Shown: positions 55,261 through 63,820 of the stretch, piece after piece | Position numbering within the stretch: the first letter of the stretch is position 1 | Layout of the letters: the number at the start of each line of letters is the position of its first letter | Source of the DNA: J054 sp963850255 | GTDB taxonomy: Bacteria; Pseudomonadota; Gammaproteobacteria; Steroidobacterales; GCA-2729495 | Assembly: GCA_963850255.1 (NCBI GenBank) | Contig: CAWKLL010000017.1 | Coordinates: forward strand, 124,001-188,000 | Direction of reading: 5' to 3' | DNA length: 64,000 bases | Notes under the pieces: model-generated | Told to the model about the DNA's origin: nothing | Databases searched by the model: none | The model's input: only the letters and a program-made list of their open reading frames with translations | Position numbers and translations under genes: made by a program

Positions 55261-57171
55261 ATGCTGCAAACTATTCGTGATCGTCTGACCGGTTGGGTTG
55301 CGGTGATCGTTATCCTGGTCATCGGTGTAGCGCTGGTCATTGGCTTTGGCAATATGAATACGGACGTGGCCACCGGTCGTGTTGCTGCATCGGTTAACGG
55401 CAACGAAATCCCCATGCTGGAGTATCGAGAGGCTTACCAGGAGCAGCTGCTTCGCCAGCAGGAAGCGCTGCAAGGTGAATTGTCATCGGATATGCAGCAG
55501 CAACTGCAACGTAATGTGCTCGAAGGGCTGGTGCAGCGTGAGGCACTGGTTCAGTTCATTGAAGCCGATGGATATCGGGTCGACGATCAGAGTGTTGCCA
55601 GTTTCGTGCGCAGCCAGCCTGCCTTCCAGGTAGGCGGTGAATTTGCTTCGCAAGCGTATATTGCGACCCTGGCAAATCAGGGTCTGACGCCAGAGGCTTT
55701 TGAAGAACGCACCCGTCGCGGACTGCAGATCAATCAGCTGTCTGCCAGTTTAGTTCAAAGCGCTTTCTATACGCCGACCGAATATCGTCAGTTTATCGAG
55801 CTGCAGCAACAGCAGCGTGCGGCTACCGTAGTGCAGTTTTCGCCGGCTGATTTATTCGTTAGCGTCGAGCTCGACGCGGGAGCTGTTGAGGCTTACTACG
55901 AGGAAAACCCCGAGCGTTATCGCAGCGAAGAGAGCGTTGCCATCGAATATCTTGAGCTGCGATTGGCTGACATTGCCGCCGAGGTTGCCGTCGATGACGC
56001 CGCCTTGCTGGAATTTTACGAAGAAAATCGTGAGCGCTATGCCACCGACGAGGAACGGCGACTGCGGCATATCTTGATCGCAATTGCTGCTGATACCGAT
56101 GAGCAGGCTGCTGCCGATAAGGCGGCCGAACTTAGCGACAGGATAGCCACCGGTGATGATTTTACCGCGCTGGCAAGAGAGTTTTCCGATGACCCGGGAT
56201 CGGCGCCGGATGGCGGCGAGCTTGGCTGGGCCGGTCGAGGTGTCTATGTGTCGGCATTTGAGGATGCCGCTTTTAGCCTGCAGAAAGGCGAGATCTCCGC
56301 ACCGGTCAAGACTGAATTCGGTTACCACCTGATTCAATTGCAGGACATCCGACCCGGTTCAGAGCTTCCTTTCGAAGAAGTGCGTGCTGAGATTCTGGAC
56401 CTTCTGCAGCGTCAGGCAGCCGAGAACAGCTTTTTTGAACAAGCCGAGCTATTGGACGACCTGGCCCTGGAAAATCCTGGCGGCCTGACTCTCGTCGCTG
56501 AGCAAACCGGGCTGCCTCTGCAGCGCGCAGACAATATTACGCGCGCTGGTGGTGAGCCCTTCGGCTTCAATGCGGCCCTGCTCGAGGCGACATTCAGCCC
56601 GATGGTGCTGGAGGATGGCGAAAACAGTCCGTTGATAGAAATTGAAGACGGCCGGGTCCTGGTGCTTCGAGTTGCCGAGCATCGCCTTCCGGAGCCGCTG
56701 CCACTGGACGAGGTACGGCCGACCATTACCGGTGAATTGCGTCTTCAGGAAGCGGCCAGGCTGGCGCGCAGTCAGGGCGAGGCGGCGCTGGCGAGAATGC
56801 AGGCCGGTGAGGATCTGGCGCTGGTCGCGGCCGAATACGGGCGTGATGTTCAGCAGACGGGACTAATTTTGCGCAACGCAAATACCTTGCCGCCGGAGAT
56901 TACTGCCGCAGTGTTTCGCGCGGCGCCACCCTCGGGCGCGCCCGAATACCAGGGATTGGCGTCCGGAGACGGTGGCTTTGCAATTTTCCGCCTTGATGAG
57001 GTTGCTGCCGGGCGACCTGAGAGCGTTCCGCGTGATCTGCGCGACCAGGCGAAGCAGCAGTTGGCCGGTCAACTCGGCAATGCAGACTTCGGCGCCTTGA
57101 TCGTGGATGTGCGTGCCAAGGCGAAGTTGCAGGTTGCAACGGATACATTTTCTGACCCTGATGCCCTGTAG
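55261..57171 (+). CDS. ppiD: Periplasmic folding factor PpiD (SurA-like N-terminus, parvulin domain)
   Basis: A 636-residue inner-membrane-anchored chaperone at the Sec exit. It has one N-terminal membrane helix (WVAVIVILVIGVALVIGFG), a SurA-N-like helical domain, a parvulin domain near residues 265-365 (RRLRHILIAIA to EFGYHLIQLQDI) and a C-terminal helical half. Its position after hupB supports PpiD. Length matches (E. coli 623). Confidence 0.94.
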   Translation: MLQTIRDRLTGWVAVIVILVIGVALVIGFGNMNTDVATGRVAASVNGNEIPMLEYREAYQEQLLRQQEALQGELSSDMQQQLQRNVLEGLVQREALVQFIEADGYRVDDQSVASFVRSQPAFQVGGEFASQAYIATLANQGLTPEAFEERTRRGLQINQLSASLVQSAFYTPTEYRQFIELQQQQRAATVVQFSPADLFVSVELDAGAVEAYYEENPERYRSEESVAIEYLELRLADIAAEVAVDDAALLEFYEENRERYATDEERRLRHILIAIAADTDEQAAADKAAELSDRIATGDDFTALAREFSDDPGSAPDGGELGWAGRGVYVSAFEDAAFSLQKGEISAPVKTEFGYHLIQLQDIRPGSELPFEEVRAEILDLLQRQAAENSFFEQAELLDDLALENPGGLTLVAEQTGLPLQRADNITRAGGEPFGFNAALLEATFSPMVLEDGENSPLIEIEDGRVLVLRVAEHRLPEPLPLDEVRPTITGELRLQEAARLARSQGEAALARMQAGEDLALVAAEYGRDVQQTGLILRNANTLPPEITAAVFRAAPPSGAPEYQGLASGDGGFAIFRLDEVAAGRPESVPRDLRDQAKQQLAGQLGNADFGALIVDVRAKAKLQVATDTFSDPDAL

Positions 57172-57205
57172 GGATTGATCTTCAGCAGCACCGGAAGCGT
57201 GCTTT

Positions 57206-58501
57206 ATGCTTAAGCTAAAACTGCACTGGCAGATTCTCATCTCGATATTGCTGGCGGTGGTGGCCGGCAGTCTTAGTGGCGAGACGGCGTCGATAGGACC
57301 CGTTTTGCTCGTCGATGCTTTCAATTTCGTTGGTACCTTGTTTATCAACGGCCTGAAAATGCTCATCGTGCCGTTGATTTCATCTTCGATAATCGTTGGC
57401 GTTGCTGGTATTGGTTCATCGGGAAACCTGGGCAAGCTGGGCGGTAAAACGCTGCTGTTTTATGCTTTGACCACTCTGCTGGCCATTCTGGTTGGCCTGG
57501 TGCTGGTCAATATCGTTCGTCCAGGTATTGTCGACGGCGCGCCGGCAGGGGAATTGTTAGCCCTTGAGGGTGACAACGCGGATTTGACGACGAGCATTGC
57601 AGAGCGCGGTGCCGGCGATGTCGTGGAAATTTTTCTGCGTATGGTGCCGCCGAATATTATTGCGGCAGCCGCTGGCGGAGAAATGCTGGGCATCATTTTT
57701 TTCTGCCTGCTGTTCGGTTTTTTCATGACCCGCCTTGACCACAGCCTGGCTGAACCCTTGTTTCGGTTCTGGACCGGCGTCTTTCAGGTCATGATGCGCA
57801 TGACCGAATGGATCATGATGTTCGCACCGATCGGGGTTTTCGGGCTGGTAGCCCGGGTGGTAGCACGCACCGGGTTCGACGCGGCAGCGCCGTTGGTGAC
57901 TTTTGCGCTGGTGGTGGTCGCAGCCCTGGTGGTGCATGTGGCGGTAACCCTGGCAGCCCTGCTCTGGCTGGTCGGCCGCGTTAGCCCGCTAGCGATGTTT
58001 CGCGTTATGGCGCCGGCCATGCTGACGGCCTTCTCGACTGCCTCATCGTCCGCGACACTGCCGGTCACCATGGAGTGCGTGGAGAAGGGCGCTGGGGTTT
58101 CAAATCGCGTCAGCAGCTTTGTATTGCCCCTGGGCGCCACTGTCAACATGAATGGCACCGCACTTTATGAGTGCATGGCCGCCATGTTTCTGGCCCAGGC
58201 CTACGGACTGGATCTGGGATTCGGCGTACAGTTTTCTATTGTATTTATCGCCTTGATCACATCCATCGGCGTGGCTGGTATCCCTTCCGCGTCGCTGGTT
58301 GCCATCGCAATTATCCTGGCAGCTGTGGGCCTGCCGGTGGAAGCAATAGGCGTGTTGTTTGTTTTTGACAGGCTTCTGGACATGGCGCGCACCAGCGTCA
58401 ATGTTTTCGGTGACGCCAGTTGTGCGGTTATTGTCGCCAGACTGGAAGGCGAGACTCGATTGTTGCCAGTAGCCGAAGCCGGGCCAGCTGCGCGTGCCTA
58501 G
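57206..58501 (+). CDS. Dicarboxylate/amino acid:cation symporter (DAACS family)
   Basis: A 431-residue sodium- or proton-coupled importer of glutamate/aspartate or C4-dicarboxylates. Family core motifs: serine-rich TFSTASSSATLP (re-entrant loop 1), NMNGTALYE, the second loop GVAGIPSAS, and the substrate-binding DRLLDMARTSVNVFGD. About eight membrane segments. The exact substrate cannot be set from sequence. Its stop overlaps convergent fabI. Confidence 0.92.
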   Translation: MLKLKLHWQILISILLAVVAGSLSGETASIGPVLLVDAFNFVGTLFINGLKMLIVPLISSSIIVGVAGIGSSGNLGKLGGKTLLFYALTTLLAILVGLVLVNIVRPGIVDGAPAGELLALEGDNADLTTSIAERGAGDVVEIFLRMVPPNIIAAAAGGEMLGIIFFCLLFGFFMTRLDHSLAEPLFRFWTGVFQVMMRMTEWIMMFAPIGVFGLVARVVARTGFDAAAPLVTFALVVVAALVVHVAVTLAALLWLVGRVSPLAMFRVMAPAMLTAFSTASSSATLPVTMECVEKGAGVSNRVSSFVLPLGATVNMNGTALYECMAAMFLAQAYGLDLGFGVQFSIVFIALITSIGVAGIPSASLVAIAIILAAVGLPVEAIGVLFVFDRLLDMARTSVNVFGDASCAVIVARLEGETRLLPVAEAGPAARA

Positions 58502-59274
58502 ACGCTCATCCCCATCATACTGAAGCCCGCGTCCACGTAGAGTATTTCTCCGGTGATGCCGGAGGCGAGATCCGAGCACATAAACGCCGCTGCATTGCCG
58601 ACATCATCGATGGTCACATTCCGTTTAAGCGCAGCGGTATCGGCGACGTGCGCCAGCATGCTGCGAAAGTTACCGACCCCGGAAGCGGCCAGGGTTTTGA
58701 TCGGACCCGCCGAAATTCCGTTGACGCGAATGCCCTGTGCGCCCAGATCCGCGGCCATGAAACGCACGTTGGCTTCAAGGCTGGCCTTGGCCGGACCCAT
58801 AATATTGTAGTTAGGGATTGCGCGGGCTGCGCCCAGGTAACTCAAAGTCAGCAGTGAACTGCCCTCGACCAGCATTGGGCGGGCTGCCTTGGCCAGCGCG
58901 GCAAAGCTATAGCTGCTGATGTCGTGGGCGATGCTCGAGCCTTCGCGCGTGACGGTGTCAAGGTAACCCCCGGTAAGCTGCTCGCGCGGCGCAAAACCGA
59001 CTGAATGCACCAATATATCCAGGCGGTCCCAGTGCTCACCCAGCGTGGCGAACGCTGCATCAATCTGGCTGTCTTCGGCGACGTCCAGAGGCATGCAGCA
59101 GCTTGCCTTGAGGTCCTTGGCCATTTCTTCAACGCGTGGGCGTAGTTTCTCGCCTTGATAGCTGAGAGCCAGGTTGGCGCCTTCCCGGGCCATTGCCTGC
59201 GCAATACCCCAGGCAATCGAGCGATTGCTTGCAATGCCCACGATAAGAGCATTTTTGCCCGCGAGAAACCCCAT
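58498..59274 (-). CDS. fabI: Enoyl-[acyl-carrier-protein] reductase FabI
   Basis: NADH-dependent last step of fatty-acid elongation. It has 258 residues: N-terminal GIASNRSIAWGIAQAMA nucleotide-binding stretch and the catalytic Tyr-(6)-Lys in YNIMGPAKASLEANVR. The triclosan-contact region around SVGFAPRE is wild-type-like. It converges on the symporter gene. Confidence 0.96.
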   Translation of the reverse strand: MGFLAGKNALIVGIASNRSIAWGIAQAMAREGANLALSYQGEKLRPRVEEMAKDLKASCCMPLDVAEDSQIDAAFATLGEHWDRLDILVHSVGFAPREQLTGGYLDTVTREGSSIAHDISSYSFAALAKAARPMLVEGSSLLTLSYLGAARAIPNYNIMGPAKASLEANVRFMAADLGAQGIRVNGISAGPIKTLAASGVGNFRSMLAHVADTAALKRNVTIDDVGNAAAFMCSDLASGITGEILYVDAGFSMMGMSV

Positions 59275-59376
59275 ACTGACTCAACCTGTTTGAAAGTCAG
59301 CAGCATTTTAGCTGCTGGAATGGCGAGGGTATACGTCTGCCTTTCGGCGCCGCCGTCCTCCGGTATCATTGCCGCA

Positions 59377-60189
59377 ATGTCAGCACCTCGCAATTTTGCC
59401 AGCAATTCTCTACCGGCAGCCGAATGGCTGACCACGACGCCCGGACAGCGCTTGTTGCTGGCCGAAAAGGCGGCCCTGGAAGCGGCATTAGACAGTGTAT
59501 TTGGCGACCAGCTTGTGCAGATCGGCGAATGGGGCGGCGACTGCTTCAGGGGTCTGGCGCGCACCCGACGGCACCTGGTACTGGCCGATACCCCGGGCGA
59601 TGGAACCAGCGCGATTACCCGGCTGGACGATCTGGCCGTTGCCTCGGATAGTGTCGATGCGGTGTTACTGCCGCATGCGCTGGAGATGACGGATTACCCG
59701 CATGCGGTGCTTCGCGAGGTCGACCGAATCTTGCGCCCGGATGGTCATATTGTCAGCCTGGGCTTCAATCCCTTCGGTTTTTGGGGTCTGCGACATCGGC
59801 TGTCGCGGCGGACCTATCCGCCCGGCGCCCGGCGGCTGATTTCCGAAAGGCGTCTGCGTGATTGGCTGCGCCTGCTGAATTATAAGGTTGAGGAAACGGC
59901 CTGGTATCACTATCAGCTGCCACTCAAGGCTGCGCATCCGATCATTGCCGATGGCAAGGCACCGGAACCGCTTGGCCGCGTTGAAGAGCCTGCCACCGTC
60001 AGCGCGGCTAACGACGCAGTCTGGCAGTCGGGCTGGCGACGGCTGCGCACCTGGCCGCCTTTTGCGGCCTGCTATCTGCTGGTGGCACGTAAGGAGATGT
60101 ATACCGTTACGCCCCTGCGGCAAAGCTGGCGCCGTCCACGGCAGGTGGTTGGCAGCCTGGTCAATCCCACGACCCGGAATGCCGCATGA
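59377..60189 (+). CDS. SAM-dependent methyltransferase, YafS-like
   Basis: A 270-residue class I methyltransferase (type 11). The acidic strand motif is degenerate; VDAVLLPHALEMTDYPHAVLREVDRILRPDGHIV matches the post-I region. Position directly before rnhA-dnaQ is that of E. coli yafS, supporting orthology. Its stop overlaps rnhA (ATGA). The frame is open 74 codons further upstream inside antisense fabI; ATG 59377 is the sensible start. Substrate unknown. Confidence 0.8.
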   Translation: MSAPRNFASNSLPAAEWLTTTPGQRLLLAEKAALEAALDSVFGDQLVQIGEWGGDCFRGLARTRRHLVLADTPGDGTSAITRLDDLAVASDSVDAVLLPHALEMTDYPHAVLREVDRILRPDGHIVSLGFNPFGFWGLRHRLSRRTYPPGARRLISERRLRDWLRLLNYKVEETAWYHYQLPLKAAHPIIADGKAPEPLGRVEEPATVSAANDAVWQSGWRRLRTWPPFAACYLLVARKEMYTVTPLRQSWRRPRQVVGSLVNPTTRNAA

Positions 60190-60635
60190 GTGAAGTTGAG
60201 GTCTATACAGATGGTGCCTGTCGGGGTAATCCCGGCCCGGGTGGCTGGGGTGCATTGATGCTGTATGGCGATCATCAGCGCGAAATTCACGGCGGTGAGC
60301 CGCATACCACCAACAATCGCATGGAGCTCACCGCGGCCATTGAGGCCTTGCGCACTCTGCGCCGACCTTGCCAGGTTCATCTGTATACCGACTCGGAATA
60401 CCTGCGTCGCGGCATCACGGAATGGCTGCCCGGCTGGCGGCAGCGCGGCTGGAAGACGGCGGGTCGCAAACCGGTTAAAAATGCCGATTTGTGGATGGCC
60501 CTGGAAGATGCGGTGGGCGAGCACCAGATCGACTGGCGCTGGGTAAAAGGTCACGCCGGCGATCCCGGCAATGAGCGCGCTGACGAGCTGGCCAACAAGG
60601 GCCTGGATGAAGCCTTGATACGGAGCGGGAGTTAA
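60186..60635 (+). CDS. rnhA: Ribonuclease HI
   Basis: Degrades RNA in RNA-DNA hybrids. It has 149 residues with the DEDD active site: VYTDGACRGNPGPGGWG, NNRMELTAAIEAL, YTDSEYL and GNERADELA, plus the basic protrusion (GWKTAGRKPVKNADLW). It overlaps the methyltransferase and is 5 bp from dnaQ; in E. coli rnhA and dnaQ are divergent, here they are collinear. Confidence 0.97.
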   Translation: MSEVEVYTDGACRGNPGPGGWGALMLYGDHQREIHGGEPHTTNNRMELTAAIEALRTLRRPCQVHLYTDSEYLRRGITEWLPGWRQRGWKTAGRKPVKNADLWMALEDAVGEHQIDWRWVKGHAGDPGNERADELANKGLDEALIRSGS

Positions 60636-60640
60636 GTTTT

Positions 60641-61349
60641 ATGCGGCAGGTAGTTCTGGATACCGAGACAACTGGTCTGGAAGTCGAGAAAGGGCATCGG
60701 ATTATTGAGGTCGGCTGTGTAGAACTGGTCAACCGGCGACGCAGCAAGCGTAGCTTCCATGTGTATATCAATCCGGAGCGTGATATCGACGCAGGTGCCG
60801 AGGAGGTACATGGAATTTCCAGCCAGATGTTGGCGGACAAGCCGCGATTTGGCGAAGTGCTGGAGGAATTCCTGGCGTTTGTGGACGGCGCCGAGCTGAT
60901 TATTCACAACGCCGATTTCGACGTCGGTTTGTCAATCACGAGCTGAAGCTGGCAGGGCGCGAGATGCGCGTGCAGGATAGTTGCGTGTGCTCGATACGCT
61001 GACACTCGCGCGCCAGATGCATCCCGGCCAGCGCAACAGTCTGGATGCGCTGTGTAAGCGCTATCACGTGGATAACACCGGCCGGGAACTGCATGGCGCC
61101 TTGCTGGATGCGCAGCTGCTGTCGGATGTGTACCTGGCCATGACAGGTGGTCAGGGCAGCTGTCGCTGGATGCCAGCAGTCAGCAGCGCGAGGCCGGGTC
61201 CGAGCAGGCGCAGCCGTTTAAACGCGACGGGCTTGCAGCTGCTGGTTCGGCAGGCCGACGAGCAGGAACTGCAGGCTCACCGGGAGTATCTGGCTATGCT
61301 CGAGCAGAGCTGCCCTGAGGGTCCCGTATGGCGGAAAATGGACGCCTGA
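60641..61349 (+). pseudogene. dnaQ: DNA polymerase III epsilon (proofreading exonuclease), broken by about four frameshifts
   Basis: 3'-5' exonuclease of the replicase. The frame starts MRQVVLDTETTGLEVEKGH (ExoI DxE) and continues to HNADFDVG. It shifts near 60930 (VNHELKLAGREMRVQDSC follows), near 60985 (VLDTLTLARQMHPGQRNSLD), near 61154 (TGGQ then GQLSLDASSQQ) and back near 61230 (RDGLQLLVRQA). HGALLDAQLL keeps the last catalytic Asp. Total length of 709 nt matches the family. Two of the shifts sit in G runs, as expected of homopolymer miscalls. Confidence 0.9.
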
Positions 61350-61427
61350 AGCGTCTCGTACACATGGTCAGGCACGATTTTGCGTACTAAACTTCGATCC
61401 GCCATTTAATCGGATAGCCAGCAGTTC

Positions 61428-62564
61428 ATGCATAACAGCCTTAGCCGAGCCTTTGCCGAAAATTTCCTGGGCAATTCTCCCGATTGGTACAAGTTGACCA
61501 TCATCGGGTTCCTGATCGTGAATCCGATTGTTTTTTACAGTCTGGGCAGTTTCGTGGCCGGCTGGCTGCTGGTAGCCGAGTTTATTTTTACCCTGGCCAT
61601 GGCGCTGAAGTGCTACCCGCTGCAGCCCGGAGGGTTGCTGGCCATTCAGGCCGTGATTATCGGCATGACAACGCCGGATGCCGTTTATTACGAAGTCGAA
61701 CACAACCTGCCGGTGATCTTGTTGTTGATGTTCATGGTGGCCGGCATTTTCTTTCTCAAGGAAATGTTGTTGTTCGCCTTCACCAAGATTTTGCTTGGTG
61801 TACGTTCCAAATTATTGCTCTCGTTGTTGTTTTGTAGTGTCTCCGCCGTGCTGTCGGCTTTTCTGGATGCCCTGACTGTTACCGCCGTCGTTATCACCGT
61901 GGCCGAAGGATTCTATGCGGTCTATCACAAGGTCGCCTCGGGCAAGGGCTACGACACCAGCCATGACGCCTCGGATGATGAGCAGGTGGGCAGTATTAAT
62001 CGCGATGACCTGGATCGCTTTCGCGGTTTCCTGCGGAATCTGATGATGCACGCGGCTGTGGGCACGGCGCTGGGTGGTGTCATGACATTGGTCGGTGAGC
62101 CGCAGAATCTGCTGATCGCCAAGGAGGCCGGCTGGGAATTCACAGAGTTTTTCCTGCGTATGGCGCCGGTATCCATACCGGTGTTTTTTGTCGGTCTGCT
62201 TACCTGCGCAGCGCTCGAGCTAACCGGATGGTTTGGATATGGTGTCGATTTGCGACCCGGCGTACGCGCCGTACTGGAAGAATATGATCGCTTCGAGACC
62301 GAACGCCGGACCGTCAAGGACAGGGCTGTAATCATCGCTCAGGCCGCTGCCGCTGTCCTGCTGGTGTTTGCGCTGGGCAATCACGTTGCCGAGGTCGGCG
62401 TCATTGGCCTGATGATTATTGTGCTGGCAACCGCTTTCACCGGCGTGATCGAGGAGAAACGTATTGGCCACGCTTTCGAGGAGGCATTGCCATTTACCGC
62501 GTTGCGATGCAAAAACGCCAGACCTTCAGCCCCAAGCAAATTAAAATCGTCAACAACGCCGTAG
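61428..62564 (+). pseudogene. nhaB: Na+/H+ antiporter NhaB, truncated at about 62,500
   Basis: Sodium/proton antiporter. The first ~357 residues follow the NhaB family closely (AENFLGNSPDWYKLTIIGFL, MTTPDAVYYEVEHNLPVILLL, LVGEPQNLLIA). They end at HAFEEALPFTAL, which in full-length NhaB (~510 residues) is followed by ~150 more residues with several helices. Here it changes after TAL into RCKNARPSAPSK, unrelated. The break coincides with the shift in sequence character described under findings. Confidence 0.92.
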
Positions 62565-63046
62565 CCATGGCTGAAGAGCTTGTCAGCAATCATTATAAGA
62601 TGTCTGCCAGTCAATGGCTCGGCCCGCGATACGATGTCAGGACCCTGGCAGAGCTGGTCAATGAGGAAATCATAGACGGCCCGTTTGCGCAAATTATTCG
62701 TTACAGGGGACGACGCAGAAATACGTCATTGGGATCGGCAACCTATGATTTTTATAAAATCTGCCTGCAGGATCACACCATCCAGTCGACGTTGGAGGGC
62801 ACACCGGATATTGAGCTGTTTCCTTTTTCTCTTTACATCATCACCCACGAATTAATCCACATCGTGCGGTTCAGCAAATTTCTTCAAAGCTTCGATGCTT
62901 CCAGTGAAGAACGCATGGCTGAGGAAAAGCGGGTCCACCACCGGACTCATGATATTTTGCACCTTGTCCAAATTGAAGGTCTATCAAAGGTCCTGGAATT
63001 TTACAACGATTGGCGCGTACCGTATGAGGATTTGCGCAATCCCTGA
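62507..63046 (+). CDS. Conserved protein with HELIH metal-binding-like motif, Desulfobacterota-like
   Basis: A 179-residue protein. Residues about 30-70 include QWLGPRYDVRTLAELVNEE; near 117 an HExxH motif (ITHELIHIVRFSKFL), followed ~20 residues later by EERMAEEKRVHHRTHDIL. HExxH is the zincin zinc-binding signature, so a metallopeptidase-like fold is possible but unproven. From memory, similar proteins precede fmdB/groES in sulfate reducers. The ATG is 7 nt after the nhaB break and has no ribosome-binding site, so the true N-terminus may be missing. Confidence 0.6.
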   Translation: MQKRQTFSPKQIKIVNNAVAMAEELVSNHYKMSASQWLGPRYDVRTLAELVNEEIIDGPFAQIIRYRGRRRNTSLGSATYDFYKICLQDHTIQSTLEGTPDIELFPFSLYIITHELIHIVRFSKFLQSFDASSEERMAEEKRVHHRTHDILHLVQIEGLSKVLEFYNDWRVPYEDLRNP

Positions 63047-63073
63047 TGGAAATTGAATGGATGGAAATTGAAT
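63045..63073 (+). repeat. 14-bp direct repeat (GATGGAAATTGAAT) just after the HELIH gene
   Basis: GATGGAAATTGAAT occurs at 63045-63058 and 63060-63073, in tandem with a 15-bp period, just before the fmdB promoter. Confidence 0.7.
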
Positions 63074-63074
63074 C

Positions 63075-63104
63075 TTGACAATCCGATGTTACTGACTATA
63101 TATT
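63075..63104 (+). promoter_or_regulatory. Sigma70 promoter of fmdB-type gene
   Basis: TTGACA (63075-63080), 18 bp, TATATT (63099-63104), about 60 bp before the zinc-ribbon gene. Both boxes are near consensus. Confidence 0.65.
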
Positions 63105-63164
63105 GACCAGCTAACGTCGGATCCGGGTTTAAAGGGACGTTAAAAATAATGGAGATGTTTCAAA

Positions 63165-63461
63165 ATGCCGATCTACGAATATGAATGCACCAAATGCGGC
63201 AACATTGAGGAAGCGCTGCAAAAATTTTCAGATAAGCCCCTCACCAAATGCAACCACTGCTCGGGTAAACTCCACAAACTCGTATCCCAGAGCACCTTTC
63301 ACCTAAAAGGTACCGGCTGGTATGTAACCGATTATGCCGACAAGTCCAAAAAATCCACCAAGTCTTCTCAAAAAAAGACTGAAGAGAGCAAATCAGTTCA
63401 GACAAAATCAGCCGACACCGACGCAGGCACCAAAAAGCAGTCCAGCGACAAATCCACCTGA
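63165..63461 (+). CDS. FmdB-type zinc-ribbon protein
   Basis: A 98-residue protein. N-terminal MPIYEYECTKCGNIEE and TKCNHCSGKLHKL give the two CxxC pairs of a single zinc ribbon (FmdB/regulatory protein family). The C-terminal ~40 residues are a Lys/Ser/Thr-rich low-complexity tail. It is 359 bp upstream of groES; in Desulfobacterota this zinc ribbon is often a groES neighbour. Confidence 0.88.
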   Translation: MPIYEYECTKCGNIEEALQKFSDKPLTKCNHCSGKLHKLVSQSTFHLKGTGWYVTDYADKSKKSTKSSQKKTEESKSVQTKSADTDAGTKKQSSDKST

Positions 63462-63764
63462 TTCAGCCGATTCAAAAAATGTTAGATGACTCTTTTTTGA
63501 CGAGAGTTTAATCGTCATATGAGTTTTTTTGTGTCTTCGTGTCTTAGTGGCTGAACTTTTAGAAAATTTTTTAAAATTCCTCGCTTTATCTCTTTACAAT
63601 CAAGAAAGTATGATTACACTTTCAAACAAATTAATTCCTACGAAAAAAAACTTGCCTAACATTTTAATATAATAACCATATTTAAAACATAAGCTGAATT
63701 CGAAAGGGGGTGGAGACAACGACCGCTTCGTGCAGCGGAAGGACTTACTTTTTGAGAATCAAAC
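63462..63764. other. AT-rich intergenic region between fmdB and groES
   Basis: No gene seen. It is much more AT-rich than the rest of the window. It holds TTTGTGTCTTCGTGTCTTAG at about 63528-63547, part of a phrase that recurs in some environmental bacteria, a TATAAT at 63668-63673 without a matching -35, and a small hairpin CCGCT/AGCGG near 63723-63738. Confidence 0.5.
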
Positions 63765-63818
63765 ATGAGTGCTACAACTACAGAAAAAAATTTTGTTAAT
63801 GTAAAAGGAGATTTTTAA
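63765..63818 (+). CDS. Putative 17-residue leader peptide upstream of groES
   Basis: ATG 63765 to TAA 63818 encodes MSATTTEKNFVNVKGDF. It ends 2 nt before the groES start and contains the groES ribosome-binding site AAAAGGAG within its last codons, an arrangement suited to translational coupling. No good ribosome-binding site of its own is visible, so it may be chance. Confidence 0.3.
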   Translation: MSATTTEKNFVNVKGDF

Positions 63819-63820
63819 CC

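Noticed and set aside
63765..63775. GAGTGCTA near groES as right half of a CIRCE element
   Set aside because: No TTAGCACTC left arm is found at the required 9-bp spacing, so it is not a CIRCE operator.
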